A stretch of 64,000 nucleotides of DNA, taken from contig CAZXKO010000097.1 in NCBI GenBank assembly GCA_964641665.1, positions 11,279-75,278 of the forward strand, read 5' to 3'. The notes under the pieces are model-generated. The model was given only the letters and a program-made list of their open reading frames with translations, had not been told where the DNA came from and searched no databases. Source of the stretch: Gp1-AA133 sp964641665 (GTDB taxonomy: Bacteria; Acidobacteriota; Terriglobia; Terriglobales; Acidobacteriaceae). This document shows positions 44,028-53,772 of this stretch, piece by piece. The stretch's first letter is position 1, and each line of letters starts with the position of its first letter. The position numbers and the translations under genes are program-made.

Positions 44028-44200
44028 TGTGGCCCACAGCCCCAAAGGACGGCTAGCCCATTCATTTCGCGCGTTTCTCAGAACGATTGGGGCCAAGACC
44101 CGACACAGCCCCAAAGGGCGGCAGAGTATTGCCCCGGACGTAAGTCCGGGGTAATCTCCCAGAAAATGTGGCCGAGTCCCGGAGGGACGACAGACGGCGG
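44028..44200. repeat. Structured dispersed repeat, copy 2, with a partial copy
   Basis: CAGCCCCAAAGGACGGC at about 44037-44053 (partial), then CAGCCCCAAAGGGCGGCAG from 44105 with GCCCCGGACGTAAGTCCGGG and GAGTCCCGGAGGGACGACAG to 44192. The hairpins CCCCGGAC-GTAA-GTCCGGGG and GTCCC-GGA-GGGAC are perfect. Compare 32788-32882. The rest to 44285 shows no gene. Confidence 0.75.
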
Positions 44201-44285
44201 GGTCGCGGCGCGTGGCCCACACATTCGCGGCGTTTGGGAATGTGCAGGGTCAACCGGAGCTAGGCTCGCACAGCGCCGACTCCGG

Positions 44286-44612
44286 CTACTGCGTCTTCTC
44301 CGCGTTTTCGAGGAACGTCCGCAGTTCCTCGATATCCTCGGGCAACATGCGGCTGAAATGGATTCCGTTGCCGACCTGCGGGTCCGAGGTCACAACCGTG
44401 CCCGCCGCCAGCAGTGTGCCTTCCAGTTGCAGCTTCAAATCCAGTCGGGTGCCGACGGGAAATGGGAAGATGCTTTCGATGTAGCACCCGCTCAGGCTCA
44501 GATCGGAAGTCGCCCCGCGCAGAGGAGCGGCGCTGCCCTCGGTATAGATTTCCACCGGCACCCGAACCTTGCGCCGCGCAGACCCTCGACGCTCACTCTC
44601 CGGCGAAGACAT
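44286..44612 (-). CDS. PilZ-domain protein
   Basis: 108 residues: SARRKVRVPVEIYTEGSAAP, then TSDLSLSGCYIESIFPFPVG, then TLLAAGTVVTSDPQVGNGIH. The RRxxRxxV box is represented by ARRKVRVPV and the second motif [DN]xSxxG by DLSLSGCYI, which fits cyclic-di-GMP binding. A single-domain receptor. No partner gene is adjacent. Confidence 0.88.
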   Translation of the reverse strand: MSSPESERRGSARRKVRVPVEIYTEGSAAPLRGATSDLSLSGCYIESIFPFPVGTRLDLKLQLEGTLLAAGTVVTSDPQVGNGIHFSRMLPEDIEELRTFLENAEKTQ

Positions 44613-44781
44613 TTTGTTCGTGGTCCTCTAGCGCCAGCCATTACGGCGGAAGAGTATAGCGTGAGAGCACGGCACCACGCCCGCGCGACAGCCGGCAAGA
44701 TGCCGGCGCTACAATTCCAGCCACGCCATGTAGCCGTACAAATGACGACGCTGTTGGTCTGCCATGAAGGGAGCTACTTCG

Positions 44782-47074
44782 ATGAGGATGAAGCTGCGGA
44801 CTGGTCGCGTAGTTACTCGAATCACGATCGCGGTTGCCACGTTGTTCTTGGCGGCTTGGTGTGCGGGCGCTGACACCCCGGTGTCCGTGGCCAAGGTCAG
44901 CGACGGCGTGCTCTTGAAGACCGCGCACGATCAGGTTCACATCGCGGTGTGCGGGTCTTCGCTGATCCACGTCACCGCTGCCCCGGACGCCCGCAAGGCG
45001 AGTTCGCCGCAGCAGCCGTGGATTGTCGGGCCCTGCGCCGCCGGTGCGTTTTCGCTGACGCCGACTGAGAAGTTCTATCTGCTCAGCACCGATGCGTTGC
45101 AGGTGAAAATTTCGGTTGCGGCGGGCGGCCTTCAGTTCGCCGACAAAGCCGGGAATACTCTGCTCACCGAGGGCATCTGGTCGTGGACTTCCACCCGGCA
45201 ATACCAACCCGTGGAACAGGCCGGCGGCCCCCTCTACAACCTGAGCGAATCTTTTCAGATGCCAGAAGATGAGGCCATCTACGGGCTCGGCCAGCATCAG
45301 ACCGGATCGCTGAACAACCGGGGACTGGCGATTTCGCTGGCGCAGAACAATACCGACGTCGCGGTGCCGCTGATGATCTCCACGCGCGGATTTGGCCTGA
45401 TGTGGAACACGGCCGCGCGCAGCATGATGAACAACCAGTTCCCACGTGCCGTCCGGTTCAGCGCCGAAGGCGTGGAAGGCCTGGATTACTACTTTCTCTA
45501 CGGGCCCGAGGCCGATCCGATCATCCATCTTTACCGCGAGCTGACCGGTCACGCACCGCTATTTGGCGAGTGGGCCTACGGCCTGTTCCAATCGAAGGAC
45601 CGCTACGAGACGCAGGACGAGCTGGTGGGCATCGTCAGCAAGTACCGCAGCGAGCACATCCCGCTCGACACCGTCGTGCAGGACTGGCAGTGGTGGACGA
45701 AATGGGGGTCGAGCAACTTCAACGACAAGTATCCGGATTTTGCCGGTGCGGTAAGCAAGATCCACGACCAGCATGCCCACGTGATGATCTCGATCTGGCC
45801 GAACTTCGACCCGTCGACCCCGATCTGGAAAGAGATGAACGAGCGGCACTTCCTGATCGACGAAAAAGGAGATTACGACGTCACCAGCCCCGAGGCGCGT
45901 GACCTTTACTGGAAGGTGCTGCCGAGTACGCTGGTGGCCAAGGGAGTGGATGCGTTCTGGCTGGACGCCTCAGAACCGGAAGCGGGCGATCTGGGCATTC
46001 CTCCCGGGCGCAAGCTCAGTTTCGGAGCCAGCTCGCTCTACACGAACATTTTTCCGTTCATGCACAGCCTCGGAGTCTATGAGCACTGGCGGCAGACCAG
46101 CGCGCAGAAGCGGAATTTTGTCCTCACCCGCTCTGCGTTCCTCGGGCAACAGCGAAATGCCGCGACCACGTGGTCGGGCGACGTTTACAGCAATTTCTGG
46201 GCTCTGAAACATCAGGTTCCAGCGGGATTGAGTTTCTCCATTTCCGGAATTCCTTACTGGACGACGGATATCGGCGGGTATGGTTTCCCGAACGGCGACA
46301 CCAGCGATCCCAAGTATCAGGAAGTCTTCACCCGCTGGTTCGAGTACGGAGCGTTCTGTCCGATCTTCCGCATTCACGGTCATCGTGCCAACAATCAGAA
46401 CGAGCTGTGGGCGTACGGTCCCGCGACTCCGACGCTGGTCAAGTTCGACCGGCTGCGTTCCCGGCTGCTTCCCTATATCTATTCTCTTGCGTGGCAGGTC
46501 ACGAAAGACGACTACACCATCATGCGTCCGCTGGCCATGGACTGGCGCGGCGATCGCAAGGTCTGGGAGATCAACGACCAGTTCATGTTCGGGCCGGCGC
46601 TGCTGGTAAGTCCGGTGACAGACGAGGGCCAGACCGTTCGCCGCGTCTATCTTCCTGCGGCGCCCGGCTGGTACGACATCTGGACGGGCCAACGCGTGAG
46701 TGGGGAGCAGATAGTCGACGCCGCCGCACCCCTCGACCGCATTCCTCCTGTACGTGCGAGCCGGCTCGATTGTGCCGATGGGTCCGGAGCGCGAGTACGC
46801 CAGTGAGAAGCCGGACGCGCCGATCGAGCTGCGCGTCTATCGCGGCGCGGATGGCTCTTTCGTTCTCTATCAGGACCAGGGCGACAGCTACGCCTACGAG
46901 CACGGAGCGTATGCAACCATCCCGATCCGGTGGGAGGAGAGTTCAGGCACGCTGACCATCGGCGCGCGCCAGGGGAGTTTCCCGGGGATGGCGAGCCAGC
47001 AGAAGTTCCAAGTCATATGGGTCGATGCGAAGCACGGCGGGGGAGCAGAGGTGTCGAGCAGCATCGACAAGTAA
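44782..47074 (+). pseudogene. GH31 alpha-glucosidase/alpha-xylosidase, one frameshift
   Basis: The start is probably ATG 44782 with AAGGGAG at 44767-44773. A signal peptide (RITIAVATLFLAAWCAGA) is followed by the N-terminal beta domain and the GH31 barrel: LDTVVQDWQWWTKWGSSNFN and the catalytic Asp395 in GVDAFWLDASEPEAGDLG, then GIPYWTTDIGGYGFPNGDTS and HGHRANNQNELWAYG. An extra C near 46744-46749 shifts the frame; correcting it joins LDRIP to LYVRAGSIVPMGPEREYASE and the C-terminal beta domain, giving about 764 residues. It acts on alpha-linked xylose or glucose in the periplasm if functional. It is either broken or a one-base sequence error. Confidence 0.88.
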
Positions 47075-47156
47075 GTCGTGTATTCGGGATCGGAAGTGCG
47101 GGTTACGTTTTGAGAATGTATCGGGCGGATGAAATCAAAGATCACCGTCGATCGGG

Positions 47157-47744
47157 TTACTGAGCGGCAGGCTGGTCCGGAACAAGAATCGCTACCCGTT
47201 CCGTTAGGTATACGCACAGGTCCAGCGGCCATCCTGAGATCTGCCGTTGCAGACGATCGAAATCGCGAGCATAGAGCGCCCGGTAAGCCTCCTCGAAGCC
47301 AGGCTGGTTGCCGGCCATGACCGTCATTACTCGTCCCGCTGCCTCAATCCTCTGGCGGGCCGCAGACTCGCCTGAGTCCCGCTTTCGGGCGTCGTCTACA
47401 AGACGACGCAGGGCTGCCGAAGCACCGCTTGGTTGAGCCTCCAGCCACGCCCAGTGACGTGGCAAAAGGGAGACCTCACGGGACACCACGCCTAATCTCG
47501 GCCGCCCTGGCCCGATTCGGGCCGGCTTTGGAAGGGCACGATCTAACACATCTTGGATCGATCCACGGAAGTCGAAGTCAGTCTGCTTGCCGGTCTGGTC
47601 GTGGAAAATCAGAAGATTCTCACCGGTCTTTTCCTCAGAAATTCGTTCGACGTGCGCCTTCGCCGTCTGCAGCAGATTCGAGAGCGAACCGGAGGCGATG
47701 CGCCGGTCCCCAACGAACGCCGTGTATGTATCGAAATCGTCCAC
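47157..47744 (-). CDS. DUF2239-family protein
   Basis: 195 residues from GTG 47744: VDDFDTYTAFVGDRRIASGS, then LLIFHDQTGKQTDFDFRGSI, GPGRPRLGVVSREVSLLPRH and WAWLEAQPSGASAALRRLVD. This is the DUF2239 pattern. The family is of unknown function. The -10 box of a perfect-looking promoter ends 7 bases before the GTG, so the mRNA is probably leaderless. The cytoplasmic protein has an Arg/Lys-rich middle that might bind nucleic acid; this is a guess. Confidence 0.82.
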   Translation of the reverse strand: MDDFDTYTAFVGDRRIASGSLSNLLQTAKAHVERISEEKTGENLLIFHDQTGKQTDFDFRGSIQDVLDRALPKPARIGPGRPRLGVVSREVSLLPRHWAWLEAQPSGASAALRRLVDDARKRDSGESAARQRIEAAGRVMTVMAGNQPGFEEAYRALYARDFDRLQRQISGWPLDLCVYLTERVAILVPDQPAAQ

Positions 47745-47751
47745 GAATGCA

Positions 47752-47790
47752 ATTTTACCCAGGATAAATTAATGTGTCAATATCACCCGG
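47752..47790 (-). promoter_or_regulatory. Promoter and operator-like repeats of the DUF2239 gene
   Basis: TTGACA (47780-47775), 17 bases, TAAAAT (47757-47752) on the minus strand. TTTATCC-T-GGGTAAA is a near-perfect inverted repeat over the -10 region, and the related TTATCCGGGTGATA lies just upstream of the -35. Two such sites suggest a repressor. Confidence 0.7.
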
Positions 47791-47816
47791 ATAAAATAAC
47801 CGCTTGTAGCCTGCCG

Positions 47817-49604
47817 TTACCACCCCATCTTCTGCCCCTTGTTCTGCTCGTCGAGCCACTTCTGCAGGGGCGCGAAGTATTCCAGCAGGGCAGCACCGTC
47901 GATCTGGCGGGTTCCGGTCAGGGCCACGAGCGCGTCAGGCCAGGGCTTGCTTTGACCTATGGCCAGCATCGCGTTGAACTTCGCGCCCGCTTCTTTCGAG
48001 CCGTAGAACGTGCAGCGGTGTAGCGGGCCGCTGTATCCGGACGCCTGGCAGAGAGCGCGGTAGAACTGGAACTCCAGCATGTGGGCGAGGAAGTAGCGGA
48101 TGTAAGGGGTATTGCTGGCCACGTGATATTTGGCGCCCGGATCGAAATCGGCTTCGCTGCGCCCCACCGGAGGCGCCACCCCCTGATAATTCAGGCGCAG
48201 CTCCCACCAGGCTTTGTTGTACTCGGCAGGCTTCACTTCTCCTGAGAATACTTTCCAGCGCCACTGATCGATCAGTAAGCCGAAGGGCAGGAACGCAACC
48301 CGGTCGAGCGCCTGCTTGAGCAGGAGCGGTATGTCGGCGTCGGCGGATGGCACCTTGTCGAGCAGGCCGACTTTCTGCAGATACTCGGGTGTGATGGCGA
48401 GGGCAATAGTATCGCCGATCGCCTCGTGGAAGCCGTCGTTGGCGCCGCTCTGAAATAGCGGCGGCTGATCCTTGTATGCCCGCTGATACATGTTGTGGCC
48501 GAGTTCGTGGTGGATGGTCACGAAGTCGACGTCGCGGATCTGGATGCACATCTTGACCCGGAGATCTTCCTTGTTGTCGAGGTCCCAGGCGCTGGCGTGG
48601 CAGACCACATCGCGATCCGCAGGCTTGGTAAAGAGCGAACGCTCCCAAAAAGTTGCCGGCAGCGGCGCGAAGCCCAGCGAAGTGTAGAAGCGTTCACCGT
48701 ATCGGACCATCTCCTTGGCATCAACCTTCTTTGCTTTCAGCAGTTCCGTGAGGTCGTAGCCGCGCGTGTTTTCCGGGAGCCCGAGCAGGGGAAAGACGTT
48801 GCCCCACTCCTGCGCCCAGGGATTGCCGAGAAGATCAGCGGGAATGGGGCCGTTCGGTGGCACCAGGGTCGCGCCATAGTGCTGCGACAGGCGCGCGCGA
48901 ACATAGGCATGCAGAGACAGATAGAGCGGACGCACCTGGTTCCATAGCCGTTCGAGGTCAGCACTGAAAGCATCCGGCGGCATGTCGTAACCCGAGCGCC
49001 ACATAACGCCGGTGTCTTTGAAGCCCATCTCGCGGGCACCTTGGTTCGAGAGCTCAACGAAACGTGCGTAGCGATCGCGCATGGCTGCGCCGACCTTGTG
49101 CCAGCCGACCCACACATCTTTGAGTTCTTCGGGATTGTGGCTGGTCGTCATGAGGCGTTCGATGGCCGTGATGTCGAGACAGTCATCGGGCTTGCGGCAG
49201 TACTTGCCCTTGCCATAGTCGGCGTCGAGGGAGCTGGCAATCTGGGTCAGCTCTTTGCGGAGCTTCGGATCCTTCGGAGCCGGAGCGGCGAGGGAGAGGC
49301 GCAACAGCAGGAATTTTCGGGCCAGGTCGGGAGGAAGGGTGAGCCCGTCGAAGCGCTTGGCCTGTTCCGCCAGCTCGGTGATGACGGCGGTGACCTGGTC
49401 GTTGGCGTCGGCGGAGAGGGCCTCAGTATCTTCGGTGATGAAATTCTCCTGAACCCACGCGGCGCGGGCGGCTTTGATGCCATAGTCGTTGAAACGCTCT
49501 TCGGCTTGCTTCATAAACTGTTCAGCTTCAGCCACGGTCGGCTGGGTTTGCGCGGTAAGCACAATAGGAACGAGCAGCAGAAAAAGGCCGACAACATATT
49601 TCAT
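47817..49604 (-). CDS. M2-family peptidyl-dipeptidase (ACE-like)
   Basis: ATG 49604 with GTGAGGTG upstream gives 595 residues with signal peptide (MKYVVGLFLLLVPIVLTAQ). Family motifs: VGWHKVGAAMRDRYARFVEL, VMWRSGYDMP, the zinc motif FVTIHHELGHNMYQRAY, and the third ligand Glu in GANDGFHEAIGDTIALAITP. The length and order match angiotensin-converting-enzyme-like dipeptidases of bacteria. It cleaves C-terminal dipeptides in the periplasm. The frame is intact. Confidence 0.94.
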   Translation of the reverse strand: MKYVVGLFLLLVPIVLTAQTQPTVAEAEQFMKQAEERFNDYGIKAARAAWVQENFITEDTEALSADANDQVTAVITELAEQAKRFDGLTLPPDLARKFLLLRLSLAAPAPKDPKLRKELTQIASSLDADYGKGKYCRKPDDCLDITAIERLMTTSHNPEELKDVWVGWHKVGAAMRDRYARFVELSNQGAREMGFKDTGVMWRSGYDMPPDAFSADLERLWNQVRPLYLSLHAYVRARLSQHYGATLVPPNGPIPADLLGNPWAQEWGNVFPLLGLPENTRGYDLTELLKAKKVDAKEMVRYGERFYTSLGFAPLPATFWERSLFTKPADRDVVCHASAWDLDNKEDLRVKMCIQIRDVDFVTIHHELGHNMYQRAYKDQPPLFQSGANDGFHEAIGDTIALAITPEYLQKVGLLDKVPSADADIPLLLKQALDRVAFLPFGLLIDQWRWKVFSGEVKPAEYNKAWWELRLNYQGVAPPVGRSEADFDPGAKYHVASNTPYIRYFLAHMLEFQFYRALCQASGYSGPLHRCTFYGSKEAGAKFNAMLAIGQSKPWPDALVALTGTRQIDGAALLEYFAPLQKWLDEQNKGQKMGW

Positions 49605-49663
49605 GAACACCTCACGATGAAAGGACATTCAGCAGATATTCGGCAGAGCACGGCGGGAAAAGA

Positions 49664-50521
49664 TTATACGGGAACGCTGGTCGAGGAGTCTGCGACAGCT
49701 GATCCGGATTCGTACAAGTCCTCGACCGCCTTTTGCACCCGGTCCGACAGGGCTTGCATATCGTGGCCGGTGAGTCCAGCAGTAGAGATCGGCTCGCCTA
49801 CCCGCATCTCCAGGGGACGACATTTGATGTGGTAGGTGTTCATCGGGAGCAGTTCGTAGGTGCCCACGAGGGCGACAGGAACGATGTCGACATGTGCCTT
49901 GATAGCGAGGAAGAACGCTCCCGGAAGGAAGGGCTTGATTTGTCCGTCGGGCGTGCGGCCTCCCTCGGGATAAATCACCAGGGGCGTGCCGGCTTTCAAA
50001 CTTTTCAGCGCCGCGCGGATGCTACCGATGGAGCCCGCGGGATTCTGCTGGTCGACGCAGATCTGGCCGGAACGCTTCAGATGCCAACCGACGATCGGGT
50101 AGGAGAGCAGTTCTTTCTTGAATGCGATGCGGAACTGGAAAGGCAGATAGACGTAGAGAACCGGAATATCGAGCGCCGAGGCGTGGTTCACCGCGTAAAC
50201 ATGTGGCTTGGTGGTGTCGATCTTCTCGAGGCCGGTGACTTTCACCGGGGAGAAGATCGTCTTCATGATCATCCACGACCAGGCGCGGGCGAAGTTGTGC
50301 AGGATGCGCTCGGTGTCGCCGAAAAGCGAAACCGGAATGGAAAGCAGGCCGAGGACTACGGTGTACATCCAGATCAGTGGATCGAAGATGAGGTAGGAAC
50401 GCAAGCGGCTCAGCATGCCGTAATGGGGCACGGGCGCGACCACGCTCTCGAGGGCTTCGGTCTGGGAAGCAACCCGAATCTCTCCGCTCTCGAGCTCCGG
50501 CGATGTGGTTCTTAAGGGCAC
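49664..50521 (-). CDS. plsC: 1-acyl-sn-glycerol-3-phosphate acyltransferase
   Basis: 285 residues. After an N-terminal polar tail and one or two hydrophobic segments (about 43-66), PlsC motifs follow: VYAVNHASALDIPVLYVYLP (NHx4D) and LVIYPEGGRTPDGQIKPFLP (motif III-type). It places the second acyl chain on lysophosphatidate at the inner membrane face. It lies 7 bases downstream of folC and on the same strand, so they may be co-transcribed. Confidence 0.9.
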   Translation of the reverse strand: MPLRTTSPELESGEIRVASQTEALESVVAPVPHYGMLSRLRSYLIFDPLIWMYTVVLGLLSIPVSLFGDTERILHNFARAWSWMIMKTIFSPVKVTGLEKIDTTKPHVYAVNHASALDIPVLYVYLPFQFRIAFKKELLSYPIVGWHLKRSGQICVDQQNPAGSIGSIRAALKSLKAGTPLVIYPEGGRTPDGQIKPFLPGAFFLAIKAHVDIVPVALVGTYELLPMNTYHIKCRPLEMRVGEPISTAGLTGHDMQALSDRVQKAVEDLYESGSAVADSSTSVPV

Positions 50522-50528
50522 GGTTCCG

Positions 50529-51860
50529 TTAGATGTGCACGCCGAGCGCGCGCATCGCGTCTCCTACAATGTAAATGGAACCAGTAACGACTACCAAACC
50601 CCGGGTTCCGGCGGCCACGCGGGCTTTTGCGAGGGCGGCGGGCACATCGGGGGCCTCGTCAATCTCGACGGCCACCCGGCGGGCTCCCTCGCGGATCTCG
50701 GCTGGGGTGGCGGAGCGGGGGTTGTCGGCGTGGGTGGCGATCACGCAGGCGGCGAGCGGGAACAGAATTTCAGCCATTTCGCCGACGGCCTTGTCGCGCA
50801 TAGCACCGAAAACAAAGATCATCGGACGCTCTTCGTAAGTTGCAGAGAGCGTCGAACGCAGCGCCCAGGCCCCAGCCGGGTTGTGCGCGACATCGAAGAC
50901 AACCTCCGGATGGTCCACCGTAGCGGGCACAACCTGGAAACGGCCGGGCCAGCGGGTCTCGCGAATGCCGCGCTCGATGCTGGCGGCCGAGATGGCGGCG
51001 AATCCCTGGTGGGTAAGCTCTTCGGCCGTGGCGATGGCCAGGGCGAGGTTGCGGAGCTGGTGGCGGCCCACCAGCGGCGTCTCCACCTCGATCTGCGTTC
51101 CCATGACCTGCAGCGGATAGCGCGAAACATATCCAGCTTTATCCCGCGTGCTGGGCAGCAAGTATTGCGCACTGTTGGGACTGACGGGCGGCACATACTG
51201 CACGGCGCTCACCGCTTTTGCTCCCGCATCGAAAATGGTGTTCCCGATGACATCGTTGGCATCGGGAGTCTGCGGGAGCGTGACCACGACGCCGTTCGGA
51301 TGAACGATGCCAGCCTTCTCCCGCGCGATTTCGCGGATCGTGTTGCCAAGAAATCTCTGATGGTCAAGCGAGATGTCGGTGATGACGCTGACGCGCGGCT
51401 CGACCACATTGGTGGCATCGAGCCGTCCACCCATGCCGACTTCGAGAACGGCGATTTCGACTTTCTCACGGGCAAAGTACTCGAACGTGATCGCGGTGAG
51501 CATCTCGAAGAAGCTGGGATGCCAGGGAAGTTCGTTCTCCGTGACCAGACGTTCGGCCGTGCGGTCGACCAGGTCGTGGATGCCGGCGAAATCGTCATCG
51601 GCGATGGCAGCGCCGTTGATGCCAATCCGCTCGTTGATTCGCACCAAGTGGGGCGAAGTATATAGGCCGGTCTTGTAGCCGGAGGCCTGCAGGATCGACG
51701 CCAGCGTCGCGGCCGTGGAACCCTTGCCGTTCGTGCCGGCGATCAGAACCGCAGGAAACTTGCGCTCTGGACTCTCGAGCGCTTCGAGCAGCACGCGAAT
51801 GTGGGCCAAGTCGAACTTATGCGACGGCGTACTGGCCAATTCATGGCCGAGCGCGTACAT
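50529..51860 (-). CDS. folC: Folylpolyglutamate/dihydrofolate synthase
   Basis: 443 residues. Mur-ligase-type ATP loop VLIAGTNGKGSTAATLASIL, LYTSPHLVRINERI, EVGMGGRLDATN, SLDHQRFLGNTIREIAREKA, and the C-terminal TWPGRF-equivalent ETRWPGRFQVV with DVAHNPAGAWAL. The enzyme adds glutamates to folates and usually also forms dihydrofolate. It is followed by plsC and preceded by accD, a common accD-folC arrangement. The frame is intact. Confidence 0.93.
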   Translation of the reverse strand: MYALGHELASTPSHKFDLAHIRVLLEALESPERKFPAVLIAGTNGKGSTAATLASILQASGYKTGLYTSPHLVRINERIGINGAAIADDDFAGIHDLVDRTAERLVTENELPWHPSFFEMLTAITFEYFAREKVEIAVLEVGMGGRLDATNVVEPRVSVITDISLDHQRFLGNTIREIAREKAGIVHPNGVVVTLPQTPDANDVIGNTIFDAGAKAVSAVQYVPPVSPNSAQYLLPSTRDKAGYVSRYPLQVMGTQIEVETPLVGRHQLRNLALAIATAEELTHQGFAAISAASIERGIRETRWPGRFQVVPATVDHPEVVFDVAHNPAGAWALRSTLSATYEERPMIFVFGAMRDKAVGEMAEILFPLAACVIATHADNPRSATPAEIREGARRVAVEIDEAPDVPAALAKARVAAGTRGLVVVTGSIYIVGDAMRALGVHI

Positions 51861-51889
51861 CCGGGCGATAGCAGTTTCGTAGGAAATCA

Positions 51890-51930
51890 GGTGTCAGGTC
51901 TCGGGTCTTGGGTGTTAGGTCTTGGGTGTT
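51890..51930. repeat. Low-complexity intergenic repeat (CTTGGGTGTTAGGTC type)
   Basis: GTCTCGGGTCTTGGGTGTTA followed by GGTCTTGGGTGTTATC, between folC and accD. It is the inverse of the repeats at 12745 and 13615. The remaining spacer to 52083 shows no gene. Confidence 0.6.
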
Positions 51931-52083
51931 ATCTCACTCTCTGGGCACGCGAGAACGCACCTTCGACGCGTACCTAGGGTATCAAGTTTGGGGCGGGCGT
52001 TTCGAGGGGCGGTCAGCCAGAGGGGTGGGAGTGGGGTCAAAGTGTGCGGTCCAGCGCTCGAGGTGCTACCCGTGCGTCTGTCC

Positions 52084-52932
52084 CTACGCCGCCTTCGCCA
52101 TAAAATCCAGCGCGCGCGCCAAATAGGCCTTCAAATCGCGGCGGTGGACCACTGCATCCAGCATGCCGTGTTCCAGCAGGAATTCGCTGCGCTGGAAACC
52201 AGGCGGCAGCTTCTGGCGGATGGTTTGCTCAATGACGCGCGGCCCGGCGAAGCCGATCAGTGCGCCGGGTTCGGCGATGTTCAGGTCACCCAGCATAGCG
52301 AAAGAAGCCGTTACGCCACCGGTGGTGGGGTCAGTCAGGACCGAGATGTAGGGGACTTTCAGCTCGTCCAGGCGAGCGAGCGCGGCCGAGATTTTCGCCA
52401 GCTGCATCAGGCTGATGACGCCTTCCATCATGCGGGCACCGCCTGAGGCAGAAATAATGATCAGCGGGGTGTGGGTGTCCCCAGCCTTCTCGATGGCGCG
52501 GGTGATGACCTCGCCCACCACCGCGCCCATGCTGCCCCCGATGAAGGCGTATTCCATCGAACTCATGATCACCGGGCGGCTATGCAGCTTGCCTTGCGCG
52601 TTGATGACCGCGTCGGTCAGTTCGGTATCAGCCCGAGCGCGCTTGAGACGGGACGAGTAGGGCTTGAGGTCGACAAACTTCAGCGGGTCGGTCGAGGACA
52701 AATTGTTGTCGAAGATTTCGTATTTGCCGTCGTCGAGGAGCTGCGCCAGGCGGGTCCGGGCATCGATCCGGAAGTGCTTGTCGCACTTCGGGCAGACGTT
52801 CAGGTTCTCTTCGAGGTCTTTCTTCCAGATGATCTGGCGGCAGTTGTCACACTTCACCCACAGACCTTCGGTGCGGATCTTCTTCTCGCCCGAGGGGTCC
52901 AGCTCACCGGATTGGCGTTTGAACCAGGCCAT
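52084..52932 (-). CDS. accD: Acetyl-CoA carboxylase carboxyltransferase subunit beta
   Basis: 282 residues. The N-terminal zinc ribbon (VKCDNCRQIIWKKDLEENLN with VCPKC) is followed by the crotonase-like carboxyltransferase core: SSMEYAFIGGSMGAVVGEVI, SASGGARMMEGVISLMQLAK, VLTDPTTGGVTASFAMLGD and FAGPRVIEQTIRQKLP. It forms malonyl-CoA with AccA, BC and BCCP. Frame intact; next to folC as in many genomes. Confidence 0.95.
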   Translation of the reverse strand: MAWFKRQSGELDPSGEKKIRTEGLWVKCDNCRQIIWKKDLEENLNVCPKCDKHFRIDARTRLAQLLDDGKYEIFDNNLSSTDPLKFVDLKPYSSRLKRARADTELTDAVINAQGKLHSRPVIMSSMEYAFIGGSMGAVVGEVITRAIEKAGDTHTPLIIISASGGARMMEGVISLMQLAKISAALARLDELKVPYISVLTDPTTGGVTASFAMLGDLNIAEPGALIGFAGPRVIEQTIRQKLPPGFQRSEFLLEHGMLDAVVHRRDLKAYLARALDFMAKAA

Positions 52933-52937
52933 AAAAG

Positions 52938-53052
52938 GCAGTCGCTAGTCGTCAGTCGCTGGTGGTCAGGAAAATCCCTCCAACGCGGATTGGGTGTTAG
53001 CCGTTGGGTCGTAGTCTTGGCTAACAGCTAATGGCTAAGAGCCAATAGCTGT
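52938..53052. repeat. Low-complexity intergenic repeats (GTCGTCAGTCGCT and TTAGCC types)
   Basis: GCAGTCGCTAGTCGTCAGTC at 52938-52957 resembles TTAGTCGTCAGTCGCTCGTC near 62119-62138. GGCTAACAGCTAATGGCTAA with GAGCCAATAGCT at 53020-53051 resembles the repeats at 28970-29128. Located between accD and cobO. Confidence 0.6.
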
Positions 53053-53055
53053 CTT

Positions 53056-53592
53056 TCAGTACTCGATGCCGCGCTGGGCGAGAACCCCTTTTTCGTACGC
53101 GTGCTTCACCTGGCGCATTTCGGTGACGGTGTCGGCAAGCTCGACAATTGTCGGATGCGCGTTGCGGCCCGTCAAGATAACATGCACCATCTCGGGTTTC
53201 TTCTTCAGGCTCTCGGCCACTTTGGCGGCGTCGAGCATGCCGTAGCTGATGGCGTAGTTGATCTCGTCCAGGATCACCAGGTCCCAGTTCCCCGACTGAA
53301 TCGCCTTCTCGGCTTCCGCCCAGGCCTCTTCCACCATGCGCGTGTCTTCCGGATCGGGTTTCTCCGTTCCGACCTTCACGAAGCCCCGCCCCATCTGCTT
53401 CATGACGAACTTGTCGCCGAAGGCCTGGACCGCGTCGAGTTCGCCGTAGTGCCACGAGCCCTTCAGGAACTGCAGCATCAACACACGCATGCCTTGGCCG
53501 ACGGCACGCAGGCCGGTTCCCATCGCGGCGGTGGTTTTGCCCTTCCCCGGGCCCGTGTTTACGATGATGAGTCCACGGCGAATGTCCGGCAT
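53056..53592 (-). CDS. cobO: Cob(I)yrinic acid a,c-diamide adenosyltransferase
   Basis: ATG 53592 (MPDIRRGLIIVNTGPGKGKT) gives 178 residues; the longer frame overlaps the divergent gene. P-loop GPGKGKTTAAMGTG, VLMLQFLKGSWHYGELDAVQ, WDLVILDEINYAISYGMLDA and VILTGRNAHPTIVELADTVT match CobA/CobO/BtuR. It transfers the adenosyl group of ATP to corrinoids. Other cobalamin genes and a cobalamin riboswitch are not seen here, so it may serve corrinoid salvage. Confidence 0.93.
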   Translation of the reverse strand: MPDIRRGLIIVNTGPGKGKTTAAMGTGLRAVGQGMRVLMLQFLKGSWHYGELDAVQAFGDKFVMKQMGRGFVKVGTEKPDPEDTRMVEEAWAEAEKAIQSGNWDLVILDEINYAISYGMLDAAKVAESLKKKPEMVHVILTGRNAHPTIVELADTVTEMRQVKHAYEKGVLAQRGIEY

Positions 53593-53772
53593 AGGGTGCC
53601 AAGCTTTGAATTGTACCTGTTCTCGGGAGTTCGGGCCCTCAGACCTCCGGCCGCGCAACTGGGAGTCAAAAGCAGCACACGTTTTTTTCCCGGGAACTGG
53701 TGCGTATGGGAATGCGTATGCATCCAAAGTACGGGTCCCCTCGCTTCTGGGTTCAATTCCGGAGGTCTCCGC

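Noticed and set aside
53593..53772. Cobalamin riboswitch before cobO
   Set aside because: No B12-box or paired elements could be seen in the 180-base divergent spacer.
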